Source: Dehalobacterium sp040766325 (GTDB taxonomy: Bacteria > Bacillota > Dehalobacteriia > Dehalobacteriales > Dehalobacteriaceae). From it: a stretch of 64,000 nt of DNA. The stretch spans positions 62,001-126,000 of the forward strand of contig JAXGQR010000005.1 of the NCBI GenBank assembly GCA_040766325.1. The letters run 5' to 3'. Positions 36,034-44,951 of the stretch are shown here, in pieces. The notes below the pieces were generated by a model, which saw only the letters and a program-made list of their open reading frames with translations, made no database searches and was not told where the DNA came from. The stretch's first letter is position 1; the number at the start of each line of letters is the position of its first letter. A program made the position numbers and the translations under genes.

Positions 36034-37953
36034 TTAAGGTTTTGTATTTTTTAGCAAACGTTGGTCTCCTTTCCTAAGGGTAATTTTTGTTTGATCTAAA
36101 TATTCTAACAACGGAAGGGCATATTTACGGGATGTTTTTAATAAATCCCTGGTCTCAGCTAATTGGATCGTGCCATGCTCCTGAAGATATTTGATGATAC
36201 GATCTTGGGCCTCCTGGAAAGATTTTTGATGAAAAATGATTTCCTCGGAGACCTTGATGAGACGCTGGTTTTTGATCAGCCAAGCTAAGACTTCCCCTTT
36301 TTCTTCTTCTTTTAGTCCGGCTTTTGCCGCCAGTTCATCCCACCCGGGAGGTGAGAAAGGTTCTTGTAGTAACTCTTCTTCAATTAATTGCATGCTTTTG
36401 GTAAGCGCAGGTGTAATCTGCGGCGAAAACTCGATTAAAGCCAAACTTTGGCTTTCTCCTTTGATTTTTTCTTCTTTAATCCAATGCTCTATCATCATAT
36501 TAAATATTTTCCCGGGTACCTGAGAGAAATCCCGGGAGCGCAGATCCTCCTTAGGCATTCCGGAACGTAGAGGATAGGTGTGATGGTATTGATTCAGACG
36601 TCTTTTGATGCTCTCTAACCAGTCCCCTTCCCTAGTTACCAGAAAATAATAAGAAGATCCGTCGCCCTGAACTAAATTTACCTCTTGGGACTGGATTAAT
36701 TCCTCGAGAATCTCCCGAATTGAGCTTTCTTCCATGCCTACATTGGCGGCAATATCTTCTGCTAAAACCAGCCCAATCTGATCCTCAGACAATGCTTGAA
36801 GCACCAAATCTTTGGGTTCTCCTTTATATTTTAGAGCTAGGTTTTTCATCACCTGATCCTGATACCTTTTGTGCTTTGCAGGCAGGGGATCAATAATTGT
36901 CCCGCCCCCGACAGTGATCATGGGAGAATAACTGCGCAGCACATAATGATCGCCCCTTAAAGGCATCAGAGGTGTTTCTAAGACAATTTGACAAAAACAG
37001 CTTTCTCCCGGCAGCAGCTCTTCCCGGTCCAAAAGCTGTACCCGCCCTAGTACTTCCTGGGTGCCATGATGTACCCGTACCCGGGTCCTTTGTGCAATGG
37101 GATGTTCCGCATGTTTTAATAAATTAAGTTTTACATCAATGCGATACGCAGGGGTCAAGAGCCCCGGTTGAGCCACTACGTAGCCCCGAAGGATTTCTTC
37201 TGTGTCCACCCCGGCTAAATTTGCGGCCACCCGTTGTCCTGCAGCGGCCTCTGTTACCTTAGCTCCGTGCACCTGAAGCGTACGTACCCGAGCCTTTTGA
37301 CCCGCAGGTAAAATTTCCACCGTATCCCCTACGCTCAACCGCCCGGACCACAAGGTCCCGGTAACAACGGTACCAAATCCGGTAATAGTAAAAACCCGGT
37401 CTACGGGAAGACGCATTTTTCCTGCAATCATCTTAGGAGGTATTCCCTGAGCTATTTTATCAATCATTGCTAATAAATCAGGAATACCCTGTCCTGTAAA
37501 AGCAGAAACAGGTATGATCGGGGCATCTTCTAATCCCGTTCCCACTAAAGTCTCGGTAATTTCCTCCTGTAATAGTTCCAACCATTCTTCGTCTACTAAA
37601 TCAGCCTTGGTCACGACAACAATACCGCTTTTTACTTCTAAAAGATTAATAATATCCAGATGCTCCCTGGTTTGAGGCATCACGCCTTCATCCGCGGCAA
37701 TAATCAATAAGACCAAATCAATTCCGGCAATCCCCGCTAACATATTTTTGATAAACCGTTCATGTCCGGGTACATCCACCAAGCCCACCTGAATGCCGCT
37801 GGGTAAGGTTAGGGGGGCGAAGCCTAGGTCAATGGAGATGCCCCGTTTCTTTTCTTCTTTTAAACGGTCCGTATCCACCCCAGTTAACTTTTTTGTTAAA
37901 ACTGTTTTGCCGTGGTCTACATGACCTGCTGTTCCGATGATAATCCGCTGCAT
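36034..37953 (-). CDS. selB: Selenocysteine-specific elongation factor SelB
   Basis: SelB delivers Sec-tRNA to UGA codons followed by a SECIS hairpin. The 639-residue protein has GTPase motifs GHVDHGKT (residues 10-17), DVPGHERF (G3) and TKAD (G4), then EF-Tu-like barrels (RVFTITGFGTVVTGTLWSG) and four winged-helix repeats at the C-terminus that bind mRNA (for example IIKYLQEHGTIQLAETRDLLKTSRKYALPLLEYLDQ). It starts directly after the selA stop, so the two are co-translated. The frame is intact. Confidence 0.97.
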   Translation of the reverse strand: MQRIIIGTAGHVDHGKTVLTKKLTGVDTDRLKEEKKRGISIDLGFAPLTLPSGIQVGLVDVPGHERFIKNMLAGIAGIDLVLLIIAADEGVMPQTREHLDIINLLEVKSGIVVVTKADLVDEEWLELLQEEITETLVGTGLEDAPIIPVSAFTGQGIPDLLAMIDKIAQGIPPKMIAGKMRLPVDRVFTITGFGTVVTGTLWSGRLSVGDTVEILPAGQKARVRTLQVHGAKVTEAAAGQRVAANLAGVDTEEILRGYVVAQPGLLTPAYRIDVKLNLLKHAEHPIAQRTRVRVHHGTQEVLGRVQLLDREELLPGESCFCQIVLETPLMPLRGDHYVLRSYSPMITVGGGTIIDPLPAKHKRYQDQVMKNLALKYKGEPKDLVLQALSEDQIGLVLAEDIAANVGMEESSIREILEELIQSQEVNLVQGDGSSYYFLVTREGDWLESIKRRLNQYHHTYPLRSGMPKEDLRSRDFSQVPGKIFNMMIEHWIKEEKIKGESQSLALIEFSPQITPALTKSMQLIEEELLQEPFSPPGWDELAAKAGLKEEEKGEVLAWLIKNQRLIKVSEEIIFHQKSFQEAQDRIIKYLQEHGTIQLAETRDLLKTSRKYALPLLEYLDQTKITLRKGDQRLLKNTKP

Positions 37954-39354
37954 TTAATTCCCTCCACATCCCTTTTTTAGAGCAGCTGTCAAACACTCAT
38001 ATTGGGAGGGCAGGACCGTTCTGGGATCAATGACGACCTGATTATCGCGCACATAGGTAAGAACCCCGGGTTCCCCCTCCCTAAGCGCATGAATAAATCG
38101 TTCCACTTTTTGTTCTTTAAGCTTAAGATAAACCAGATAGGTAGGCAGATAGATGCCGGGGAGAGATCCCCCTCCAACTTGGGAAAAACCTTCCTCCACC
38201 TTGATATCCATAAAAGAACTTAATTCCCGCGAAAATAGATTTTTTAACTCTTGGGCCTGTTCTTTTAGGATTTCCAAAGGACGGGTCAGCATCTCCAAGG
38301 TGGGGATTTCTTTTGAGGCCTCCTCGATATCAAGATAGCTTCTTAAGGTTGCTTCCAAGGCTGCCACTGTCATTTTATCAATACGTAAGGCTCGAGTCAG
38401 GGGATTTTTTTTCATCAGGGAAATATATTGTTCTTTTCCGGCAATAATCCCTGCTTGCGGACCTCCCAATAGTTTGTCCCCACTAAAGGTAACCACATCG
38501 GCACCACCGGCTACGATCTGTTGAACGGTGGGCTCATCTCCGATACCGATCCCTTTTAAATCGAAAAGAGAACCGCTGCCCAAATCATGCATCACCGGGA
38601 GATGATATTTCCGGCCCAGATCCACTAATTCTTTAACATCTGTTGACTGAGTAAAACCGATCATTCGATAATTGCTGGTATGTACCTTCAGGAGAAGTCC
38701 TGTTTCCGGTCCGATTCTTTTTTCGTAGTCCGCGGGATAAGTCTTATTGGTGGTACCAACTTCTATTAAATGAGATCCGCTTTGTTCCATAACATCGGGA
38801 ATGCGAAAAGAGCCGCCGATTTCTACCAACTCCCCCCGAGACACGATGGTTTCTTTTCCTTTGGCTATGGTATTCAAAGCGAGGAGCACCGCAGCAGCAT
38901 TATTATTAACTACTAGACAGGACTCAGCTCCTGTCAGCCGGGAAATTAATTCTTCCACATGAGCATATCGGGATCCTCTCTGTCCGGTGTCCAGATTCAG
39001 TTCCAAATTTGAATAACTTGCGGCAACCATCTCCACTGATTTCATGGCCTTGGCACTTAAAAGGGCGCGGCCCAGATTGGTATGAAGCACCACACCGGTA
39101 GCATTTATCACCTGGCGCAGTTTAGGTTGTTCCCGACGCTCAATCTCCATTAAAATATCATTAAGCAAATCTCTTTGCAGATCCTCTTTATTTTGATATT
39201 GTCCCGGATTTTCTTTAAGGCGGTGGCGATAATCTCCTAAAACACTTCTAATTCCATCCAAGATTACCTGGCGCGATGTGCTTTGTTTTTCTTTAATTCT
39301 TTTATTTAATAATAATTCATCGACGCCCGGCAGCCATTGATAAATATTTTGCAC
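37954..39354 (-). CDS. selA: L-seryl-tRNA(Sec) selenium transferase SelA
   Basis: SelA converts Ser-tRNA-Sec to selenocysteinyl-tRNA using selenophosphate. The 466-residue PLP enzyme has the expected N-terminal tRNA-binding domain, the INATGVVLHTNLGRALLS stretch and the PLP lysine in TFSGDKLLGGPQAG (K294). It is first in the selA-selB pair. The tRNA-Sec gene is at 27218; selD, needed to make selenophosphate, is not in this window. The frame is intact. Confidence 0.97.
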   Translation of the reverse strand: MQNIYQWLPGVDELLLNKRIKEKQSTSRQVILDGIRSVLGDYRHRLKENPGQYQNKEDLQRDLLNDILMEIERREQPKLRQVINATGVVLHTNLGRALLSAKAMKSVEMVAASYSNLELNLDTGQRGSRYAHVEELISRLTGAESCLVVNNNAAAVLLALNTIAKGKETIVSRGELVEIGGSFRIPDVMEQSGSHLIEVGTTNKTYPADYEKRIGPETGLLLKVHTSNYRMIGFTQSTDVKELVDLGRKYHLPVMHDLGSGSLFDLKGIGIGDEPTVQQIVAGGADVVTFSGDKLLGGPQAGIIAGKEQYISLMKKNPLTRALRIDKMTVAALEATLRSYLDIEEASKEIPTLEMLTRPLEILKEQAQELKNLFSRELSSFMDIKVEEGFSQVGGGSLPGIYLPTYLVYLKLKEQKVERFIHALREGEPGVLTYVRDNQVVIDPRTVLPSQYECLTAALKKGCGGN

Positions 39355-39460
39355 AGGATAAAGCCTCCCAACTCATTTCATTGCCTTTTCTATGTAAATA
39401 CAAAAAGCCTGATATTTTTTAATATATCTTATTCTCCAGGGAGATGCAAACAAAAACAGA

Positions 39461-39484
39461 TAAAGCACCTTTACAGGTGCTTTA
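39461..39484 (-). terminator. Terminator overlapping the GerMN stop codon
   Basis: TAAAGCACCT and AGGTGCTTTA form a 10-bp stem with a four-base loop. The TAA stop of the GerMN gene is the first part of the stem on the minus strand, and TCTGTTTTTGTTTG follows. Confidence 0.85.
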
Positions 39485-40477
39485 TAGTAAGCTATTTATT
39501 TTATTAGGTATGGGCAGCGGAGAAGTCACATCTGTCCCTTCCGGTAAATACTCAATTTCCTTCCCATCAAATAAAAATTTTACCTGTTCAATCTCCGGGA
39601 ACTGACCCAAAGTAAACAGAATGGAATTAACAAACATCAATTCCGCCGTGCTTCCTCCCCCATAGCCTAATGCCTGAGCATTAAAATCGATGGTCGCTAA
39701 GCCATCTTCAATGCGAAAACTATGAATTTTTGTGTTTTTCCAAAGAGTCGGCCATAAACCGCTATTTTGCGGAGGGCCTTCTAATAGTTTGCGCAAAGAT
39801 GCCAAAGGAAGATCCGTGGTGCCGGCTTTAAGAGTAACAGGCACCAAATAAATACCGTTTTCATCACTAAAATATACCTGTATTAAGTTTTGTTCTGCAG
39901 GTTGTGTTCCATAATAATTAATTGTTTTAGGTCTTTTAAGGGGTTTGTTAATAATTACCCCGGCTAAATCTTCCTGTATTTCACCATTCACCAAAATTTG
40001 CACATCCTCTGCCGCCGGAAATTCTGTAATGGTGAAAACAATGGAATCTACTGTCATATTTGCATTTTCCTGTGGTACCGTCAATAAATCCTCGGTCAAA
40101 TCGATATAGGCGGTTGAGCCTACCAAATACATGTCCTTGAGCTTCGTTCCTTCCGGTATCGTAGGTAGGGAAAATTCATTTTCCGGTCCGGCGAGAAGTT
40201 TTTCCATTGCGACTCGCGCCGCCTTCTCTGTTGGCAGGATGGACAAGGTTACCGGGACGAGATTCTTCCTGTCTATCGAGGTGAAGTAGACCACTACAAA
40301 CTCCTGGTCTTTTACCAAAAGGGCCCTTCTTTCTTTTAATTTTTCCTCCTGAGCCAAAGAGTTATTATCCTTAGGATTCTCCCCATTTTTGTCATTATTC
40401 CCTGAACATCCGGTTAAGGCAAAAACAAAGATCAGATACAAAACTAAGAGCCTAAAGCCATTAGCACTTTTAAACAA
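39482..40477 (-). CDS. Lipoprotein with two GerMN domains
   Basis: The 331-residue protein has a lipoprotein signal (LVLYLIFVFALTGC, Cys 24), a short acidic linker, and two GerMN domains: about residues 55-170 (VVYFTSIDRKNLVPVTLSI...EKLLAGPENEF...IPEGTKL...VGSTAYIDLTEDLL) and 190-320 (IQVYFSDENGIYLVPVTLKAG...RKLLEGPPQNSGLWP...GLATIDFNAQAL). GerM in Bacillus is needed for germination and sporulation-channel assembly (SpoIIIA complex). Double-GerMN lipoproteins are common in Clostridia. It is a single-gene unit. Confidence 0.9.
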   Translation of the reverse strand: MFKSANGFRLLVLYLIFVFALTGCSGNNDKNGENPKDNNSLAQEEKLKERRALLVKDQEFVVVYFTSIDRKNLVPVTLSILPTEKAARVAMEKLLAGPENEFSLPTIPEGTKLKDMYLVGSTAYIDLTEDLLTVPQENANMTVDSIVFTITEFPAAEDVQILVNGEIQEDLAGVIINKPLKRPKTINYYGTQPAEQNLIQVYFSDENGIYLVPVTLKAGTTDLPLASLRKLLEGPPQNSGLWPTLWKNTKIHSFRIEDGLATIDFNAQALGYGGGSTAELMFVNSILFTLGQFPEIEQVKFLFDGKEIEYLPEGTDVTSPLPIPNKINSLL

Positions 40478-40551
40478 AATATTCGGCTGCGAAGCCGCTC
40501 ACCTCCCTACATAATCTAATATTATCATTTATCTTGTTTTATTCAAAATTC

Positions 40552-40572
40552 CGAGAATTTCCGAAATTCTCG
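40552..40572 (-). terminator. Perfect inverted repeat downstream of YkvI gene
   Basis: CGAGAATTTC and GAAATTCTCG flank one base, about 45 bases past the ykvI-like stop. On the minus strand it is followed by GAATTTTGAATAAAA. It could be a weak terminator or a protein-binding site. Confidence 0.45.
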
Positions 40573-40615
40573 AACTTAACATTTCGACCCCTTTTATTAA
40601 ATCTCCTGCTATTAT

Positions 40616-41698
40616 TTAAAAGAATAATCTTTTTAATTGATAACAAATCACCTGCCACAAATATTGGAATCCCTTAGTCCAAAAATACATCATGATAAAC
40701 AAACCCAATATTCCAAAAACTGGATACACCTTAGAAACCAAAAGAGTAAAATCATACATGGCCAATGGTATGGATAATATTGATATAATTAGTAAAACCA
40801 GGTTATAGGGCAGCCGCCACGTATAACCCAACCGCTGACATAAACCATAAGCATCTGCCACCGCAGTTGTAATCATTGCGCCCCAAAGTACAATTCCATA
40901 GAAGTAGAATATGATGGGACTTACCTGATAAGCTAAATAAAGCATGGGAATTTGATAGGTATAAACAGACTGTCCTGCGGCCAAAAGAGCAGCGACAATA
41001 ACCAGCGAGATAACTAATAAGATAAAGCCTCCTATTACCCCGCCCCATGCACTCATTCCATTTTGATCGGCCGTCAGCGCTGTCAATACAACTAAAACAC
41101 TAATCATATTATAGGCAATATAGAGTAAAGAAGAAAGGAACCAATTATCGACCACCAGAGAACCGGCAAAGGGATCAAAGGCACTGCCTTGGTTTACTGC
41201 TGTCGTGCTAAAAAGGCTGAGCAGTGATACCAAAATAAGGATTGCGACCAATAGGGGTATTAAGATGGTATTAAACCACAAAACCCCCTCGTGCCGGGCC
41301 ATTAAGGCCATAATTACCAAAGCATCGGTAATGATAATCCCGATGATCTTGGATATGCCCAGGTGTTCTTCAAATAGTGTGCCGCTTCCCGAGAGCATGA
41401 CACAAAACCCCATAAACAAAAATGCCAGGATAATGATATCGATAATACCGGTCAACTGAGGACCCAATTTCCAGGTTAAAAATTCTTTATAAGTATGAAA
41501 TCCTTTTAAACTGGTTATATAAATAATAAGTCCGCCCAGGATAGCAAAGGATACTCCGGTGACGCATGCACCAAATAATCCCTTGATGCCGAAGCGAATA
41601 AAGAATTGCATCAGTTCTTGGCCGGAAGCAAATCCGGCGCCAATCACAGTGCCAATAAAAACTGCGGCAATTTGCCAGTCTAAGGTTTTCGGTTTCAA
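40616..41698 (-). CDS. YkvI-family membrane transporter-like protein
   Basis: The 360-residue protein has ten to eleven hydrophobic segments. The N-terminus (IAAVFIGTVIGAGFASGQELMQFFIRFG) carries the GTVIGAGFASGQE motif of the YkvI family, distant relatives of amino acid/sodium symporters. The substrate is unknown. The start is TTG 41698, about seven bases after AAAGGGGGCC. It is divergent from yyaC. The frame is intact. Confidence 0.87.
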   Translation of the reverse strand: MKPKTLDWQIAAVFIGTVIGAGFASGQELMQFFIRFGIKGLFGACVTGVSFAILGGLIIYITSLKGFHTYKEFLTWKLGPQLTGIIDIIILAFLFMGFCVMLSGSGTLFEEHLGISKIIGIIITDALVIMALMARHEGVLWFNTILIPLLVAILILVSLLSLFSTTAVNQGSAFDPFAGSLVVDNWFLSSLLYIAYNMISVLVVLTALTADQNGMSAWGGVIGGFILLVISLVIVAALLAAGQSVYTYQIPMLYLAYQVSPIIFYFYGIVLWGAMITTAVADAYGLCQRLGYTWRLPYNLVLLIISILSIPLAMYDFTLLVSKVYPVFGILGLFIMMYFWTKGFQYLWQVICYQLKRLFF

Positions 41699-41806
41699 CC
41701 AAAGGCCCCCTTTACGGACGCAAATCTTTTGGGGATGTTTTTTTCTTCTGCATAATAGCTTTTTTGGGGCATATAATAATTAAAAAATAATGATTATGAG
41801 GTTACT

Positions 41807-42394
41807 ATGAGCTTTTCCTTTCTTACTTCTCCATTATATGCAGATAAACAGATAAAATGTCATTATGAAAACCCGATGGTGCTAACGCTTCTTGCAAATC
41901 AGCTCTGTGAATTTCTTTTAAAGATTGATCCCCTAGGTAAGAAAGAAATTGTTATTGTGTGTATTGGTACAGATCGAGCTACCGGGGATTGCTTAGGTCC
42001 TTTGGTCGGATGGTTTTTGATGAAGCATCGTGCCGATTATACCCTTTACGGCACCTTAGATGATCCTGTCCATGCCAATAATATTGAAGATAAATTGGCA
42101 GAACTGCATCAAAGGCAAAAATCATCCCTTATTATTGCTATTGATGCTTGTTTGGGTAAGATCGAGAATGTTGGTATGATCAATTTAGGGTTGGGAACGA
42201 TCTCCCCAGGAGCCGGTGTCTATAAAAAACTACCCGCGGTGGGCGATATTCATTATACCGGCATTGTTAATGTGGCCGGACATCTGGAATATTTAGTCCT
42301 CCAAAATACACGGCTCAACCTTGTCATCCAAATGGCAGGAAAAATTGCGGAAAGTATTGTTCTGGGTATTCAAAAGAGAAAAGACTATAAATAG
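41807..42394 (+). CDS. yyaC: Spore protease YyaC (DUF1256)
   Basis: The 195-residue protein matches YyaC, a GPR-related putative spore protease. Marks are IVIVCIGTDRATGDCLGPLVGWFL, DDPVHANNIEDKL, IIAIDACLGK and GLGTISPGAGVYKKLPAVGDIHYTGIVNVAG. It is close to parAB here, as yyaC is in Bacillus, and supports an endospore-forming host. ATG 41807 follows TGAGGT. Confidence 0.92.
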   Translation: MSFSFLTSPLYADKQIKCHYENPMVLTLLANQLCEFLLKIDPLGKKEIVIVCIGTDRATGDCLGPLVGWFLMKHRADYTLYGTLDDPVHANNIEDKLAELHQRQKSSLIIAIDACLGKIENVGMINLGLGTISPGAGVYKKLPAVGDIHYTGIVNVAGHLEYLVLQNTRLNLVIQMAGKIAESIVLGIQKRKDYK

Positions 42395-42454
42395 ACGATT
42401 TTCCCCTTTTTCATCAAATCAAAGGTTTAAGTGCATTTCTCAAATATTCTTCGG

Positions 42455-42483
42455 TTGACAAAAAAATCTTTTCATATTAGAAT
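42455..42483 (+). promoter_or_regulatory. Consensus promoter for the PpaX-like gene
   Basis: TTGACA (42455-42460), a 17-base spacer and TAGAAT (42478-42483), 45 bases before the start codon. Confidence 0.8.
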
Positions 42484-42528
42484 GAATGAAGAGTGTTTTC
42501 ACCTACTGCGTAGGATAAGGAGAATTAA

Positions 42529-43173
42529 ATGACCATTAACACGGTACTTTTTGATTTAGATGGCACGATTGCAAACACCTTGCCGGTGATCAGGGAAACC
42601 TACGCCAAGGTATTTGAGGAAATGAACCTTCCCTGGGGAAATGACGATGTCATGAAAATGATTGGACTGCCCTTAAGGGAAATTGGGAAAATTGTGGCAG
42701 GTCCGGATCATGCGGAAGATTTTTTTAACCTTTATCAAAAACACTCTGCTCGGCTCCATCATCAGCTGGTTGAATGCTATCCGGGAATTAAAACGATGCT
42801 CTTTCAATTAAAGAAAAATAATTTTGATCTGGGTATTGTCACCTCAAAAACTAAGAAAGGGGCCGACTTAACCCTAACTACTACTGATTTGATTGAGTTC
42901 TTTCCCTTAACAGTCACTGTTGACGATACCTTAAAACATAAACCCAATCCGGACCCGGTGCTCTTTGCCTTAGAAAAACTGCAAAGAGCACCTCAGGAAG
43001 CAATATTTGTGGGAGACAGCCCCTTTGATATTATGTGCGGCAATGAAGCCGGGGTGACAACCATCGCCGTGACCTGGGGTATGGCGCGCGTCGATGAATT
43101 AAAGGCATGCAAACCTACTTTTATTGCCGGATCAAGCAATAATCTATATGAGCGTATTTTATCTCTGGCCTAA
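42529..43173 (+). CDS. HAD-family phosphatase, PpaX/Gph-like
   Basis: The 214-residue HAD hydrolase has motif I DLDGTIANT, motif II VTSKTK, motif III with KHKPNPDPV and motif IV FVGDSPFDIMCG. The cap domain is the helical type of phosphoglycolate phosphatase and of PpaX, the pyrophosphatase acting with HPr kinase. No hprK or lgt lies nearby, so the exact substrate cannot be given. ATG 42529 follows AAGGAGAATTAA. Confidence 0.88.
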   Translation: MTINTVLFDLDGTIANTLPVIRETYAKVFEEMNLPWGNDDVMKMIGLPLREIGKIVAGPDHAEDFFNLYQKHSARLHHQLVECYPGIKTMLFQLKKNNFDLGIVTSKTKKGADLTLTTTDLIEFFPLTVTVDDTLKHKPNPDPVLFALEKLQRAPQEAIFVGDSPFDIMCGNEAGVTTIAVTWGMARVDELKACKPTFIAGSSNNLYERILSLA

Positions 43174-43181
43174 ACTTAATC

Positions 43182-43227
43182 AAAAAAGGATGATCTTAAA
43201 GACTTAACTTTAAGGTCATCCTTTTTT
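43182..43227. terminator. Strong bidirectional terminator
   Basis: A 20-bp stem (AAAAAAGGATGATCTTAAAG against CTTTAAGGTCATCCTTTTTT, one wobble pair) serves the converging PpaX-like and DUF554 genes. Confidence 0.92.
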
Positions 43228-43244
43228 ACTTAAAAATTAATCCC

Positions 43245-43949
43245 TTAATACCACCCGTAATGCATCACTATAGTTGTTAAGATTACAGCGTATACTACTG
43301 CCGGCAGTAAATTACCGACGCGGATTTTCGTCAACCCCAACATATTTAAGCCTATAGCCACAATTAACAATCCGCCTGTCGTTTTTAGTTCTGTGATGGC
43401 TTCCTCAATAATAAAAGGGGCAATAAAATTTGCTAATAAGGTTATGGAACCTTGGTAAAGCAACAGAGGAAGCGCCGACAAAGCAACCCCAATACCTAAG
43501 GTAGATGCTAGAACAATTGAGGTGACTCCATCTAATAGGGATTTGGCATAGAGAATACTGTGATTGCCGGTTAGTCCGCTTTCTAAGGACCCCATAATGG
43601 CCATGGCGCCGACACAATAAATCAATGTGGCCGTAACAAAACCTTTTGCTAGCCCCTTTTTAGCCGATTTACCCCGAGTTTTCTGTTCCAGCAAGCGAGC
43701 AGTCTCATCAAGAAATTTTTCAATCCCTATTAGCTCTCCCGTCACACCACCTAATACCATGCTGACCAGCACGATGAGTAATTGCTGGGTTTCAAAGGCC
43801 ATTTGAAAACCGATTAATAAGATACCCAGGGCCACTCCTTTGGAAACTGTGTCCTTTGCACTATCACTAAGAAAACTTCCACTCATAATACCTAGCGCAC
43901 TGCCGATGACGATGGCTAATACATTTACAATTGTTCCCCACATATCCAC
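43245..43949 (-). CDS. DUF554-family membrane protein
   Basis: The 234-residue protein has six to seven membrane segments and the DUF554 marks MWGTIVNVLAIVIGSALGIMSG, GITLLIGF-type helix and TVTLIYCVGAMAIMGSLESGL (here ATLIYCVGAMAIMGSLESGL), then LLDGVTSIVLASTLGIGVALSA. Its function is unknown; the Bacillus homologue YdfK lies near chromosome partition genes in many Firmicutes, as here. The parS sites lie just upstream. Confidence 0.9.
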   Translation of the reverse strand: MDMWGTIVNVLAIVIGSALGIMSGSFLSDSAKDTVSKGVALGILLIGFQMAFETQQLLIVLVSMVLGGVTGELIGIEKFLDETARLLEQKTRGKSAKKGLAKGFVTATLIYCVGAMAIMGSLESGLTGNHSILYAKSLLDGVTSIVLASTLGIGVALSALPLLLYQGSITLLANFIAPFIIEEAITELKTTGGLLIVAIGLNMLGLTKIRVGNLLPAVVYAVILTTIVMHYGWY

Positions 43950-43975
43950 TTCTCCAACTTTAAATAATATTTATA

Positions 43976-43991
43976 CGTTTCACGTGAAACA
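43976..43991. promoter_or_regulatory. parS: parS site, 15 of 16 match
   Basis: CGTTTCACGTGAAACA matches the ParB-binding consensus TGTTTCACGTGAAACA except at the first base. It lies between parB and the DUF554 gene. Confidence 0.93.
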
Positions 43992-44009
43992 TTTTTCTTC
44001 CCCTATTTA

Positions 44010-44041
44010 ATAGATCATGTTTCACGTGAAACATGATCTAT
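44010..44041. promoter_or_regulatory. parS: parS site in a 32-bp perfect palindrome
   Basis: TGTTTCACGTGAAACA at 44018-44033 is a perfect parS. The symmetry extends by eight bases on each side, giving a 32-bp palindrome just before the parB stop, which may also act as a transcript-ending hairpin. Confidence 0.96.
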
Positions 44042-44048
44042 GTTTTCA

Positions 44049-44951
44049 CTATATTTCGTCCTCAGGTATTAGTGAGGTGATAATGCGTTCCAAATCATCT
44101 TCGTTATAATAATCAATCTCGATCTTGCCGCCCTTCTTGCCGGATTTAATCCGCACCTTAGTGCTTAATAATCCTCTTAATCTGGATTCCATGTCTTTAA
44201 CATGTGCCGGAAGCTTTAGCTTTTCCCTACTTTTTTCTTGATTCTTTTCCTCAGTTTGCTTAAATTCCTCATCCCGGCGATTAATTTCTTTCGCCCATTC
44301 TTCAGCCTGACGCACCGACATTTTTTCTTTGATGATTCTTTCCGCAAATAAAGTTCTTTTTTCTTTATCATTAACAGCCAAAATGGCTCGGGCATGGCCG
44401 GCCGATAAAGCACCCTCGCGAATAAAGCTTTGGATAGGAAGGGGTAAGTTTAATAAGCGTAAGGTATTTGCCACATAAGAACGACTTTTGCCTAAGCGCG
44501 CCCCTAAGGTCTCCTGAGTATACTCAAAATCTTGCATTAATTCTAAATAAGCTTCTGCTTCTTCCATCACATTGAGATCTTCTCTTTGGATATTTTCAAT
44601 AAGGGCGATCTCGCTGCCGGTTTTCTCATCAAATTCTTTTACCAAACAGGGGATTTCTTCTAACCCGGCTAAACGTGCAGCTCGCCAGCGTCTTTCTCCG
44701 GCAATGATCTCATATTTTTGATCTTGAACCGGCCGGACCAAAATCGGTTGTACCAGTCCATGTTCCTGAATAGAAACAGATAACTCACGCATTTTATCCT
44801 GATCAAAATTTTTCCGCGGTTGGCGGGGATTCGAAAAAATATCTTCCACCCCAATGAAGATAACGGAGTCACTAGAATCATTTTTACCATGGGTTGTAGG
44901 GGTAAGAAGGGCATCTAAACCTCGCCCCAATCCTCTTTTAACCAATTTCAA
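44049..44951 (-). CDS. parB: Chromosome-partitioning protein ParB (Spo0J)
   Basis: The 300-residue CTPase clamp loads at parS and spreads along DNA. It begins GLGRGLDALL, the ParA-stimulating N-terminal peptide, and has the CTP-binding GERRWRAARLAG motif, the IALIENIQREDLN stretch, an HTH (TQETLGARLGKSRSYVANTLRLL) and a C-terminal dimer domain. It overlaps parA by 14 bases. Both nearby parS sites lie just beyond its stop. Confidence 0.97.
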   Translation of the reverse strand: MKLVKRGLGRGLDALLTPTTHGKNDSSDSVIFIGVEDIFSNPRQPRKNFDQDKMRELSVSIQEHGLVQPILVRPVQDQKYEIIAGERRWRAARLAGLEEIPCLVKEFDEKTGSEIALIENIQREDLNVMEEAEAYLELMQDFEYTQETLGARLGKSRSYVANTLRLLNLPLPIQSFIREGALSAGHARAILAVNDKEKRTLFAERIIKEKMSVRQAEEWAKEINRRDEEFKQTEEKNQEKSREKLKLPAHVKDMESRLRGLLSTKVRIKSGKKGGKIEIDYYNEDDLERIITSLIPEDEI

